32,617 nucleotides of DNA from Pseudoflavonifractor sp. 60 (GTDB lineage: Bacteria; Bacillota; Clostridia; Oscillospirales; Oscillospiraceae): positions 1-32,617 of the forward strand of contig NZ_QWKI01000158.1 of NCBI RefSeq assembly GCF_009911645.1, given 5' to 3'. The position numbers were made by a program, and so were the translations under genes. The stretch's first letter is position 1, and the number at the start of each line of letters is the position of its first letter. Below the pieces are notes generated by a model. The model saw only the letters and a program-made list of their open reading frames with translations, was not told where the DNA came from and did not search any database. This document shows, in pieces, positions 7,263 through 14,999 of this stretch.

Positions 7263-8843
7263 ATGTCCATTGACCAACAGGGACACAGTGTGTGGAAAAA
7301 GGTACCCGCGCCCCAGCGTTCCGCTTTTTTCAGCTGTATGGCGACGGGTCTGCTGGTCCATCTCTACGCCTTTACCAATATTGTCCCCAACAGCGACGGG
7401 CTGAGCCGGGTCTATGATTTTCAGCAGATGACCGTCTCGGGCCGCTGGTTTCTCCACTATGCCTCGGCGCTGAACAATTTTACCCAGATGCCTATGGCCA
7501 TTGGGCTGCTGTCCCTGCTGTTTCTGGGACTGGCCGCCGCGCTGACGGCAGATGTGCTGAAGCTGCGCAGCTGTGTGCTGGCGGGGCTGGCGGGAGCGGT
7601 GATGTCGGCGTTTCCCAGCATTGGGTATACCTATCTCTACCTGTTCACCGCCTCGGCCTACTGCTTGGCCATATTTCTGGCGGTGCTGTCGGTGTGGCTG
7701 GTGGGCCGGGGACACCTGGGCTGGCTGGCGGGAGCGGCGGCACTGGCCCTGTCCATGGGCATCTATCAGGCCTATGCCTCGGTGGCCATTGCGCTGGCCC
7801 TGATGGCGGTGTTGGGGGAAACTCTGGACCCCAAGGCGACCCTGGAGGGCGCCTGGCGGCTGGGTCTGCGGCTGGTCCTCACCCTGGCGGCGGGGGCGGC
7901 GGCGTACTATGTGATTTTGCAGATATTTTTAAAGGTAAAGGGGTTGGAGCTGCTATCCTACCTGGGAATGGACGCGGCCAGCGCCGGTTATCCCATCGGC
8001 CAGCTGCCCCGGCTGATTCTGGATACCTATAAGCAGGTAATTGCCTTTTTCTTTTTACCCGGCAGGGCCAACGCCTTTACAACCCCCTTCCTGGTGGGGA
8101 TTGACCTGATGGCCTTGGCACTGGGGGCGCTGGGACTGGTACTGGCCCTGCGGACGGCGGGACTGGTCCCCTGGCGGATCGCGGGGGCGCTGGCCATGGG
8201 GGCGCTGCTCCCTTTGGGGGTCAACTTCGGGCAGATTATCAGCCCCTATGCCCAGCCAACCCCCCTGATGAAGTACGCCTTTGCGGCGGTTTATCTGGCG
8301 GTGCTGCTGGTCCTCCAGCGGGCAGAAAAGCGGCTCCCCAGAGCTGCCGCTCCGGCGGCGGCGGTGTGGGCGGCGGCGCTGCTGCTGTTCTGCCTGAACA
8401 CAAACAATCTGCTCTACACTGTCTCCGCCCAGGCCCACCGGGCCACCGAGAGCTACCTGACCCGGCTCTACGCCCGGGTGGAGGCCTGTCCCGGGTATCA
8501 GCCGGGGATGGAGGTGGCCATCATCGGGGCCATTCCGGCGGACCAGCTGAAATCCCAGATTGACGGCTACGCCCAGGTGGACCACTACAGCGTCCCAATG
8601 AGCACCGCCGCCCCGGGCAACAAGCATATCTACTACTTTCTGCGGGACTGGCTCAACATCCCGGTGGAGGAGCTGGACGAGGATACCATGAAGGCGGTGG
8701 CCCAGAGCGAGGAATTTCGGGAGATGCCCCTCTACCCCGCCCCGGGGAGCGTTCAGCTGGTGGACGGCCGGGTGGTGGTGAAGCTGCGGGAGAAGTATAC
8801 CCCCAAGTCGGACTTTGAGATCGCCTATGAACACAGGAGATAG
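7263..8843 (+). CDS. GtrII-like polytopic membrane glycosyltransferase
   Basis: A 526-residue protein with about 10-12 membrane segments across residues 20-400 and an outside-facing C-terminal domain of roughly 120 residues. The N-terminal loop SDGLSRVYDFQQ followed by SGRWFLHYAS matches the pattern of GtrII-type O-antigen glucosyltransferases (PF14264), where the first loop carries conserved Asp and Arg-Trp residues. Such enzymes move a sugar from an undecaprenyl-phosphate carrier onto a surface polymer outside the cell. CAGGAGGGA lies 6 bases before ATG. It sits in an operon with GtrB- and GtrA-like genes, which normally supply and flip the lipid-linked sugar, so together they form a GtrABC-type glycosylation unit. 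Confidence 0.78.
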   Translation: MSIDQQGHSVWKKVPAPQRSAFFSCMATGLLVHLYAFTNIVPNSDGLSRVYDFQQMTVSGRWFLHYASALNNFTQMPMAIGLLSLLFLGLAAALTADVLKLRSCVLAGLAGAVMSAFPSIGYTYLYLFTASAYCLAIFLAVLSVWLVGRGHLGWLAGAAALALSMGIYQAYASVAIALALMAVLGETLDPKATLEGAWRLGLRLVLTLAAGAAAYYVILQIFLKVKGLELLSYLGMDAASAGYPIGQLPRLILDTYKQVIAFFFLPGRANAFTTPFLVGIDLMALALGALGLVLALRTAGLVPWRIAGALAMGALLPLGVNFGQIISPYAQPTPLMKYAFAAVYLAVLLVLQRAEKRLPRAAAPAAAVWAAALLLFCLNTNNLLYTVSAQAHRATESYLTRLYARVEACPGYQPGMEVAIIGAIPADQLKSQIDGYAQVDHYSVPMSTAAPGNKHIYYFLRDWLNIPVEELDEDTMKAVAQSEEFREMPLYPAPGSVQLVDGRVVVKLREKYTPKSDFEIAYEHRR

Positions 8844-8848
8844 GACCT

Positions 8849-9820
8849 ATGGACAAGGAAAACAGAGCGGGCCTGCTGTCGGTGGTGCTGCCCTCCTATA
8901 ATGAGGAGGCCTCTGTCCCCCGGGCAGCCCGGACCATCTCGGAGCTGCTGGCCCAGGCGGGAGTGCAACACGAGATCATCTTCGTGGATGACGGCTCCCG
9001 GGACGGCACCTGGGCGGCGATCCAGGGGCAAGCCAGCCTCCACCCCCAGGTGCGGGGGGTCCGCTTCTCCCGGAATTTCGGGAAGGAGGCGGCCATTTTC
9101 GCCGGTCTGGCCCAGGCGCGGGGGGACTGCGCGGCGGTGATGGACTGCGACCTCCAGCATCCGCCGGAGAAGGTGGTGGAGATGTACCGCCTGTGGCAGC
9201 AGGGCTATCAGGTGGTGGAGGGGGTCAAGGTGAGCCGGGGACGGGAAAATCCTCTGCACACCCTGGCGGCCCGCGCCTTCTACTCCGTCATCAGCGGGGC
9301 CATGGGGGTTGATATGTCCAAGGCCTCCGACTTCAAGCTGCTGGACCGGCGGGCAGTGGATACTCTGCTGGCCCTGCGGGAGAAAAACGCCTTTTTTCGG
9401 GCTCTGTCCTCCTGGATCGGCTTCTCCACTGCCCAGGTGGAGTTTGAGGTCCAGCCCCGGGTTGCGGGGGAGTCCAAGTGGTCCATCCGCAGCCTGGTTC
9501 GGTACGCCATCACCAACATAGCCGCCTTTTCTGCGGCCCCCCTCCAGCTGGTCACTCTGCTGGGGACAGTGGTGTTCGTCTGCTCTGTGGCGTTGGGGAT
9601 GTGGTCTCTGTGGCAGAAGCTCACCGGTCAGGCCCTGGAGGGCTTTACCACGGTGATCCTGCTTCAATTGTTTATCGGCAGTATTTTGATGGTCTGTTTG
9701 GGGATCATTGGCTATTACATTGGAAAAATTTATGAGGAGCTGAAGGACCGGCCGCGGTACATTCTATCCGAACAGTGCGAGGGGGAATCAGAGGGTGGAA
9801 AAGCTGAAAAAACTCTTTGA
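8849..9820 (+). CDS. GtrB-like GT2 glycosyltransferase (polyprenyl-phosphate sugar synthase)
   Basis: A 323-residue GT2 enzyme of the dolichol-phosphate-mannose-synthase type. The GT-A core (about 1-230) shows VVLPSYNEEAS, the nucleotide-binding DDGSRDGT (about 47-54), the metal-binding DCDLQHPPE and the acceptor-region KASDFKLLDR. Two C-terminal membrane helices lie at about 231-255 and 268-293, followed by a short basic/acidic tail. It would attach a hexose to undecaprenyl phosphate on the inner face of the membrane. It starts 5 bases after the GtrII-like gene and its end overlaps the GtrA-like gene by 26 bases. Confidence 0.88.
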   Translation: MDKENRAGLLSVVLPSYNEEASVPRAARTISELLAQAGVQHEIIFVDDGSRDGTWAAIQGQASLHPQVRGVRFSRNFGKEAAIFAGLAQARGDCAAVMDCDLQHPPEKVVEMYRLWQQGYQVVEGVKVSRGRENPLHTLAARAFYSVISGAMGVDMSKASDFKLLDRRAVDTLLALREKNAFFRALSSWIGFSTAQVEFEVQPRVAGESKWSIRSLVRYAITNIAAFSAAPLQLVTLLGTVVFVCSVALGMWSLWQKLTGQALEGFTTVILLQLFIGSILMVCLGIIGYYIGKIYEELKDRPRYILSEQCEGESEGGKAEKTL

Positions 9821-10232
9821 CCCCACCATGTTCCGCTTCCTGCTGGTGGGGGTTGTCAATACCTTGGTGGGCTGCGGCGCCATGTTTGGGCTGTACAATC
9901 TGGCGGGGCTCCACAGCTGGGGAGAGATAGGCTACTGGATCTCCTCCGCCTCCAACTATGTGGCGGGCAGCGTGGTCAGCTTCTTTTTGAATAAGCATTT
10001 TACCTTCAAAAATCAGGAGAAAGGGCCGGGGGTTGTGTTCCGGTTTGTGCTGAACATCTTGGTGTGCTACCTGGTGGCCTACGGGCTGGCCAGGCCGGCG
10101 GTGGGCTGGGTGCTGGGCGGATTCCCCCTCAGCGAACAGCTCCAGGGAAACCTGACCATGCTGGCCGGGTCTGGATTGTTTGTGGTGCTCAACTACTTTG
10201 GCCAGCGGTTTTTTGCCTTTCGTCCGCGTTGA
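9795..10232 (+). CDS. GtrA-like membrane protein (putative polyprenyl-sugar flippase)
   Basis: A 145-residue protein with four predicted membrane helices and the GtrA family marks FRFLLVGVVNTLVG near the N-terminus, then SFFLNKHFTFKN between helices 2 and 3, and VLNYFGQRFFAF at the C-terminus. GtrA proteins are thought to flip undecaprenyl-phosphate-linked sugar to the outer face. The start is GTG 9795, inside the end of the GtrB-like gene, with GGGGGA about 8 bases upstream. It is the last gene of the glycan cluster; no clear terminator follows. Confidence 0.87.
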   Translation: MEKLKKLFDPTMFRFLLVGVVNTLVGCGAMFGLYNLAGLHSWGEIGYWISSASNYVAGSVVSFFLNKHFTFKNQEKGPGVVFRFVLNILVCYLVAYGLARPAVGWVLGGFPLSEQLQGNLTMLAGSGLFVVLNYFGQRFFAFRPR

Positions 10233-10316
10233 TTGGCCGGTCTTGTAAGTACAAAATGGAATAATTGAAAAGAAAAATACAGCGAGGAAAACGTTTCCAA
10301 AACAGGAGGTATCGTT

Positions 10317-10856
10317 ATGGTATATATTTTGCTCGCCCCCGGCTTTGAGGAGTCGGAGGCCCTGGTGCCCGCCGACCTGCTGCGCCGGGCGAACATTGAG
10401 ACAGCCCTGGTGTCCATCGGGGACAGAGCGGTCACCGGCAGCCACCAGATTACAGTACAGGCCGACCTGACCCTGGACCAGGTGGAGCTGGACCGGGCGG
10501 AGATGATTGTTCTGCCCGGCGGGAGTGTCGGGGTGAAGAACCTGGGGGAGGAGCTCAAGGTGGAGGCCCTGGTCCGGGAGGCGGTCCGCCGGGACATCTG
10601 GGTTGCCGCCATCTGTGCCGCCCCCACTCTGCTGGGCCGCTGGGGCCTGCTGGAGGGGCGGGAGGCCGTATGCTATCCCGGCATGGAGGACCGCCTTGAC
10701 GGCGCGAAGGCCCTGATGGACCTGCGGGCGGTGATGGACGGAAAGATTATTACCGGTCGGGCCGCCGGCTCTGCCTTTGACTTCGGCCTGCTTCTGACGG
10801 CGGCTCTGGCTGGGGAGGAAGAAGCGGAGAAGGTGCGCTGTGCCATCTGGTATTGA
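10317..10856 (+). CDS. DJ-1/PfpI-family protein
   Basis: A 179-residue class I glutamine-amidotransferase-like protein of the DJ-1/ThiJ/PfpI superfamily. It begins VYILLAPGFEESEAL, with the Glu that supports the catalytic Cys, and carries the nucleophile-elbow Cys100 in AAICAAPTLLG. DJ-1 relatives act in glyoxal/methylglyoxal defence, deglycation or redox sensing; which applies here cannot be told. AGGAGGT lies 7 bases before ATG. The 5-formyl-THF cyclo-ligase gene starts inside its last codons, so the two are co-translated. Confidence 0.88.
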   Translation: MVYILLAPGFEESEALVPADLLRRANIETALVSIGDRAVTGSHQITVQADLTLDQVELDRAEMIVLPGGSVGVKNLGEELKVEALVREAVRRDIWVAAICAAPTLLGRWGLLEGREAVCYPGMEDRLDGAKALMDLRAVMDGKIITGRAAGSAFDFGLLLTAALAGEEEAEKVRCAIWY

Positions 10857-11466
10857 TTGGGAGAAGGTGCAGCTGCGCCGTCAGGTGCGGGAGCGGCTGA
10901 GCGCCCTGAGCCGGGAGGAGCTTGTCCTCAGTGACAGCGCTCTCACAGCCCGGTTTCTGGCTCTGCCCCAGGTGGAGGCGGCGCAGACCATTTTCGCCTT
11001 CTGGGGAATTTCCGGCAAGGAGACGGAGACTGCCCAGCTGATTGCCCAACTGCTTCAGCGGGGGAAGCGGGTTGGCCTGCCCCGGATGCTGCCGGAGCGC
11101 CGGATGGAGGTGCGGCAGTATGATCCGGAAACGTCCCTGGTCCCGGCCTCCTTTGGCATTCTGGAGCCGGGAGAGGACTGCCCTGTGATGGCTCCGGCAG
11201 ACATTGATCTGGCGCTGGTGCCTGCAATGTGCTATGACCGGCAGGGCTATCGCCTGGGCTTTGGCGGCGGCTACTATGACCGCTGGCTGGCGCATTTTCC
11301 AGGGCTTCGGGTGGGGCTGTGCCGGGGGTGCGTCCTCCAGGACCGGGTCCCGATTCAGGCCCACGACGCAAGGGTTGATATCCTCCTCACTGAGACGGAG
11401 AGCTTGTCCCCTGAAAGAGGCGGAAAACTGCGGGGGATGACTCCCCCGCAGATTCCCGGTGTGTAA
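10840..11466 (+). CDS. 5-formyltetrahydrofolate cyclo-ligase
   Basis: A 208-residue enzyme that converts 5-formyl-THF to 5,10-methenyl-THF with ATP hydrolysis, returning folate to the one-carbon pool. The family signature LGFGGGYYDRWL (about residues 139-150) is clear, and the N-terminal basic helix LRRQVRERLSALS fits the family. The start is GTG 10840, overlapping the DJ-1-like gene by 17 bases, with GGAGAAGG just upstream. Length is normal. It converges with the Cys-rich minus-strand gene, 3 bases after this stop. Confidence 0.9.
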   Translation: MPSGIDWEKVQLRRQVRERLSALSREELVLSDSALTARFLALPQVEAAQTIFAFWGISGKETETAQLIAQLLQRGKRVGLPRMLPERRMEVRQYDPETSLVPASFGILEPGEDCPVMAPADIDLALVPAMCYDRQGYRLGFGGGYYDRWLAHFPGLRVGLCRGCVLQDRVPIQAHDARVDILLTETESLSPERGGKLRGMTPPQIPGV

Positions 11467-11469
11467 CAC

Positions 11470-11649
11470 TCAGCAACCGCAGTCGTTGTCACAGCCGCAG
11501 CCACAGCCGCAGTCGTTGTTCCCGCAGCAGTTGCAGCCGTTGTTGCAGCAGCAGCCGTTGTTGTTGCCGCCCCACCCGAAGAGGATGATGATAAGGATGA
11601 TGATCCACAGGGCGCTGTTGCCGCCCCAGCCGTTGTTCCCACAGAACAT
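11470..11649 (-). CDS. 59-residue Cys/Gly-rich single-pass membrane peptide
   Basis: Reading the minus strand from ATG at 11647-11649 gives 59 residues: a short MFCGNNGWGG start, one very hydrophobic helix (about 13-25, LWIIILIIILFGW) and a tail of about 30 residues almost entirely Gly, Asn, Asp and Cys. There are 13 cysteines, in CCC, CC and alternating CGCGCGC patterns. GAGGTGA (plus-strand complement 11656-11662) is 6 bases before ATG. It resembles small sporulation/YjcZ-like membrane peptides with a metallothionein-like tail; function is unknown. A sigma-K-like promoter upstream suggests late sporulation expression. The plus-strand Gln/Pro-rich ORF over the same bases is its shadow. Confidence 0.72.
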   Translation of the reverse strand: MFCGNNGWGGNSALWIIILIIILFGWGGNNNGCCCNNGCNCCGNNDCGCGCGCDNDCGC

Positions 11650-11699
11650 AGCATTTCACCTCACTTGATTCGCCGGGATGCTGTCCCCGCGTTCTGTAC

Positions 11700-11727
11700 T
11701 ATTCTATGGTCACCTCTTGTCCGCGGT
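11700..11727 (-). promoter_or_regulatory. Possible sigma-K-type promoter of the Cys-rich peptide gene
   Basis: On the minus strand CATAGAATA (11700-11708) fits CATANNNTA, the mother-cell sigma-K -10 box. An AC dinucleotide (11726-11727) lies 17 bases upstream as the minimal -35. These boxes are short and can occur by chance. Confidence 0.35.
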
Positions 11728-11755
11728 GACAAAAAAATGTTAGGAGTTGACCCCT

Positions 11756-12895
11756 ATGTCCCAGGATTACTATGAATCCAGAGAGCGCCAGAGTTCCCAG
11801 CGCTCCTCCTCCGGCGAGGGAGAGCCCCGGCGCAGAAGGAAGAAGCGCCGTTCTGCCGGGCGTACCGCGGCGCTGGTGCTGCTGTATGTGGCGGCGGTGA
11901 TTGGCGCCTCTGTCTTGCTGGCCTGCGCCGGCTGGATTGCCGCAGGGGATGTACTGGCGCTGAACAAGGAGGAGAAGGTGGTCTCCTTCACTGTGACGCC
12001 GGAGGATGACTTTGACTCGGTGGCCGACCGGCTGAAGGAGGAGGGGCTGATCGAGTACCGCTTCCTCTTTGACATCTTTGCCACCATAACCCACAAAAAG
12101 GACACGCTGGATGTGGGGACCTACACCCTGAGCACCGACATGGACTACCGTGCTCTGCTGGCCGGAATGCGGGCCAACTCCGCCAACCGGGCCCAAGTGA
12201 CGGTGGTCATTCCCGAGGGCTACACCACCGATCAGATTTTTTCCCTGCTGGAAGAGAAGGGAGTTTCCACAGTGGAGGAGCTGCGGGAGGCGGCGGCCAA
12301 CCACGACTACGCGTTCTCCTTCCTTCAGGATATCCCCCTGGGGGATTACCACCGGCTGGAGGGCTATCTCATGCCCGCCACCTATGATTTTTACACCCCA
12401 CACGACCCGGTATATGCGCTGAATAAGTTCCTGGTGTATTTTGACAGCCAAGTCAGCGACAACGTGCGGGAACAGGTGGAGAAAACCGACTATACGCTCC
12501 ATGAGATTCTCACCGTGGCCTCTATGATCGAGCGGGAGACCACCGGTGACGACCGCACAGATATCGCTTCGGTTATCTATAACCGGCTGAATAATCCCAA
12601 CGCAGGGCCCCAGGGCTACCTTCAGATTGATGCCACTCTGGTCTATATCAACGGCGGCAAGGAGCCCACCGAGGCGGATAAATCCATCGACTCCCCCTAT
12701 AACACCTACCTCTATCAAGGTCTGCCCGTCGGCCCCATCGCCAATCCGGGCATGGAGTCCATTGTGGCCGCCATGAATCCGTCCAGCAGCAAAAATTACT
12801 ACTACGCCCTGGGAGATGACAACATTCACCACTTCTTCCAGAGCTATGACCAGTTCCAGCGGTTTATTTCCAGTCAGGAGCGGTATAAGGGTTAA
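11756..12895 (+). CDS. mltG: Endolytic murein transglycosylase MltG
   Basis: This 379-residue YceG/MltG-family protein cuts nascent glycan strands at the outer face of the membrane and helps set strand length. A basic cytoplasmic tail (1-36) is followed by one membrane helix (about 37-60), a LysM-like segment (about 75-160) and the catalytic domain. The catalytic Glu259 lies in ASMIERET, and the downstream SVIYNRL and QIDATLVY blocks are present. I prefer ATG 11756 to TTG 11747 because AGGAG (11742-11746) would abut the TTG. The next gene is a U32 protein, the same mltG/U32 neighbourhood as B. subtilis yrrL-yrrN-yrrO. Confidence 0.92.
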   Translation: MSQDYYESRERQSSQRSSSGEGEPRRRRKKRRSAGRTAALVLLYVAAVIGASVLLACAGWIAAGDVLALNKEEKVVSFTVTPEDDFDSVADRLKEEGLIEYRFLFDIFATITHKKDTLDVGTYTLSTDMDYRALLAGMRANSANRAQVTVVIPEGYTTDQIFSLLEEKGVSTVEELREAAANHDYAFSFLQDIPLGDYHRLEGYLMPATYDFYTPHDPVYALNKFLVYFDSQVSDNVREQVEKTDYTLHEILTVASMIERETTGDDRTDIASVIYNRLNNPNAGPQGYLQIDATLVYINGGKEPTEADKSIDSPYNTYLYQGLPVGPIANPGMESIVAAMNPSSSKNYYYALGDDNIHHFFQSYDQFQRFISSQERYKG

Positions 12896-12898
12896 AAT

Positions 12899-12932
12899 AA
12901 ATATCCACCGGCGCAGCCGGTGGATATTTTTA
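12899..12932 (+). terminator. Terminator after mltG
   Basis: A perfect 12-bp stem (12901-12912 with 12916-12927) with a GCA loop and a following T-run, with A residues on the 5' side. It ends just before the ribosome binding site of the U32 gene, so that gene either depends on read-through or has a promoter I do not see. Confidence 0.88.
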
Positions 12933-12945
12933 AGGAGAGATACCT

Positions 12946-14160
12946 ATGGGCAAAATTGAGCTTCTCGCTCCGGCGGGAGATATGGAGCGGCTGCAAATGG
13001 CGGTGGCCTACGGGGCGGACGCAGTCTATCTGGCGGGTAACACCTTCGGGATGCGCACCTTCGCCGGGAACTTTGCGCCGGAGGAGCTGAGGCGGGCGGT
13101 GGAGCTGTGCCGGGCGCATCGGGTCCGGGTCCATGTCACCTGCAACACCATGCCCCGGAACAGGGAGGTGGACCACCTGCCGGAGTGGCTGGAGTACCTG
13201 GAGGAGCTGGGGATTGACGCTGTTATTCTGGCAGATGTGGGCGTCCTGGCCCTGGCCAAACGGCACGCCCCCCACGTCCAGTGCCACATCTCCACCCAGG
13301 CCAGCATTGTCAACTATCAGGCCGCCCGGGCCTGGCATGACCTGGGGGCCCACCGGGTGATTTTGGCCCGGGAGCTGTCCCTGGAGGAGGTCCGGGAGAT
13401 TCGGGCCAGGACGCCCGCTGAACTGGAGATTGAGGTGTTCGCCCACGGGGCCATGTGCGTCAGCTATTCCGGGCGGTGCCTGCTGTCCAACTACATGACG
13501 GGCCGGGACTCCAACCGGGGTGCCTGCGCCCAGCCCTGCCGCTATCAGTACGCCCTCATGGAGGAGAAGCGGCCCGGGGAGTACTTCCCGGTGTATGAGG
13601 AGAACGGGGAGACCTACATTATGAACTCCCGGGATATGTGCATGATTGACCATGTGGCCGAGCTCATGGACGCCGGAGTGGACTCCATCAAGCTGGAGGG
13701 CCGGGCCAAGTCGGCCTACTACGCCGCCATTGTCACCGGGGCCTACCGCCACGCCATCGACGCGGCCCAGGCGGGGGTCCCCCTGGACCCGGTGTGGCGG
13801 GACGAGGTGGAGCACATCAGCCACCGGCACTACTCCACCGGCTTCTTCTACGGCCCGCCGGGGCAGTTCACCGACGACGCCCGGTACGTCCGGGACTGGC
13901 AGATTGTGGCCAAGGTCCAGTCCTGCGACGGGAAAGGGAACGCCGTCCTCACCTTGAACAACAAGTTCAAGGTGGGAGACACCCTGGAGCTGGTGGGCCC
14001 CGGCGTCCGGCCCCAGGAACTCACGGTGGAGGCCCTCTGGGACGGCGGCGGCGTCCCCCTGGAGGAGGTCCGCCACCCCCAGATGGTCTTCCGCATGAGA
14101 CTGCCCCAACCGGTGCCGCCCCTGTCCCTGATGAGAAGAAAGGCGGACCTGTCACCTTGA
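12946..14160 (+). CDS. U32-family protein, TrhP-like tRNA hydroxylation/peptidase
   Basis: A 404-residue member of the U32 family. It begins IELLAPAGDMERL, typical of the N-terminal barrel. The U32 signature starts at about residue 163 (EVFAHGAMCVSYSGRCLLS), and further cysteines in GACAQPCRY complete the probable Fe-S ligand set. A small C-terminal beta domain follows (about 325-395). Characterised relatives (YegQ/TrhP, YrrN/YrrO) hydroxylate U34 of tRNA using prephenate, and others were described as collagenases. The position after mltG supports the tRNA-modification role. AAGGAGAGA lies 6 bases before ATG. Confidence 0.88.
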   Translation: MGKIELLAPAGDMERLQMAVAYGADAVYLAGNTFGMRTFAGNFAPEELRRAVELCRAHRVRVHVTCNTMPRNREVDHLPEWLEYLEELGIDAVILADVGVLALAKRHAPHVQCHISTQASIVNYQAARAWHDLGAHRVILARELSLEEVREIRARTPAELEIEVFAHGAMCVSYSGRCLLSNYMTGRDSNRGACAQPCRYQYALMEEKRPGEYFPVYEENGETYIMNSRDMCMIDHVAELMDAGVDSIKLEGRAKSAYYAAIVTGAYRHAIDAAQAGVPLDPVWRDEVEHISHRHYSTGFFYGPPGQFTDDARYVRDWQIVAKVQSCDGKGNAVLTLNNKFKVGDTLELVGPGVRPQELTVEALWDGGGVPLEEVRHPQMVFRMRLPQPVPPLSLMRRKADLSP

Positions 14161-14178
14161 TTATGAAGAGGGATAGAT

Positions 14179-14517
14179 ATGTGCAAAAACTGTAGTATTT
14201 TGAAAGCAGCTTTTCAAAGCGCGTCCGATGATTCTATGAACTATTCCCCAATACTTGAAATGATAAAGATGATGGGGAGGCAGAAACGATTGGAGTTGTA
14301 TGCAGGAGACTGTTTACTCAATGAAATACATGATATTTTAGACAAAGAGGAACATTATGCCGTAAAACACTATATGAAATGTACAGAGTGCGGCCAAATC
14401 TACTTCTTTGGAGCCTGTATCCGGGGAGCACCTATCTACAAAATGATCACAGATATAGGGCAGGAAAATTTATCTAACATGCTCTGGGGAAGGCGAGGAA
14501 CCCTGTATGAAGCATGA
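14179..14517 (+). CDS. Hypothetical protein with two CxxC pairs
   Basis: A 112-residue protein I do not recognise. It has CKNC at residues 2-5 and CTEC in the second half (KHYMKCTECGQIYFFGACIRG), a plausible zinc-ribbon arrangement, between mostly helical segments. The base composition is clearly more AT-rich than that of the genes on both sides, hinting at acquisition or an unusual evolutionary history. The upstream ribosome binding site is weak (AGAGGGATAG), and the gene starts 18 bases after the U32 stop. No signal peptide or membrane segment is seen. Confidence 0.65.
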   Translation: MCKNCSILKAAFQSASDDSMNYSPILEMIKMMGRQKRLELYAGDCLLNEIHDILDKEEHYAVKHYMKCTECGQIYFFGACIRGAPIYKMITDIGQENLSNMLWGRRGTLYEA

Positions 14518-14541
14518 GTTCAGTAAAAGGAGATGCAGTTT

Positions 14542-14919
14542 GTGATCCCTGCCTACGATCAGATGGGGGACTGGCTGGAGGAGATTGCGGCCCAGTTCCC
14601 GGAGGCCTTCTTTGAGGACCTGGACGGGGGCATTCAGCTGGAGGAGAAAGAGCTTGCCGACCCGGACTTCCCCCCGGGAGAGATGTACATCATGGGGGAG
14701 TACGTCCACGACCTTCTGGGCCGGTATATTCTGCTGTACTTCGGCTCCTTCGCCGCCCTGCTCTCCGGGGAGAAGGAGGAGGTTTGGAAGGAGGAAATTT
14801 TCGCCACCGTGGCCCACGAGTTCACCCACCACCTGGAGGAGACCGCCGGACTCCACGCCCTGGACGACAAGGATCTGGAGTTTTTGCAGGCGGCGCTGGA
14901 GGAATATCAAGAGGAATAG
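14542..14919 (+). CDS. Zincin-like metallopeptidase family protein
   Basis: A small (about 125-residue) protein of the Zincin_1 type. The active-site helix ATVAHEFTHHLEE contains the HExxH zinc-binding/catalytic motif plus an additional His, and the preceding block IMGEYVHDLLGRYILLYFGSF matches the family. I chose GTG 14542, which lies 9 bases from AGGAG (14528-14532); the in-frame ATG at 14533 would abut that site and would add three residues. There is no signal peptide, so it is probably cytoplasmic. Substrates of this family are unknown. Confidence 0.78.
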   Translation: MIPAYDQMGDWLEEIAAQFPEAFFEDLDGGIQLEEKELADPDFPPGEMYIMGEYVHDLLGRYILLYFGSFAALLSGEKEEVWKEEIFATVAHEFTHHLEETAGLHALDDKDLEFLQAALEEYQEE

Positions 14920-14920
14920 A

Positions 14921-14983
14921 AGAAAAACGAAGTTTTTCTCAGAAGTTTCTTTTCGCTTCCTTTTCTTTTCAAAGAAAAGGAAG
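14921..14983 (+). terminator. Two tandem hairpins between the zincin gene and gluQ
   Basis: First hairpin: 8-bp AT-rich stem (14921-14928 with 14932-14939). Second: perfect 12-bp stem (14956-14967 with 14972-14983) with a TTCA loop, made of polypyrimidine and polypurine arms. Neither is a classical GC-stem terminator. Elements of this form seem common between genes in related clostridia; termination or RNA stability are both possible. Confidence 0.45.
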
Positions 14984-14999
14984 AAAAAGGGGGGATCTG

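Noticed and set aside
11355-11654. 99-residue Thr/Ala/Ser-rich minus-strand ORF
   Set aside because: Out-of-frame reading of the Cys-rich gene that also runs into the cyclo-ligase gene; its ATG is only one base from the ribosome binding site.
11459-11668. 69-residue Gln/Pro-rich plus-strand ORF
   Set aside because: It is the complement of the Cys-rich minus-strand gene, whose ribosome binding site and membrane helix make it the better call.
14163-14195. Ten-codon leader peptide before the CxxC protein
   Set aside because: No regulatory codon run, no terminator/antiterminator pair and no clear ribosome binding site.
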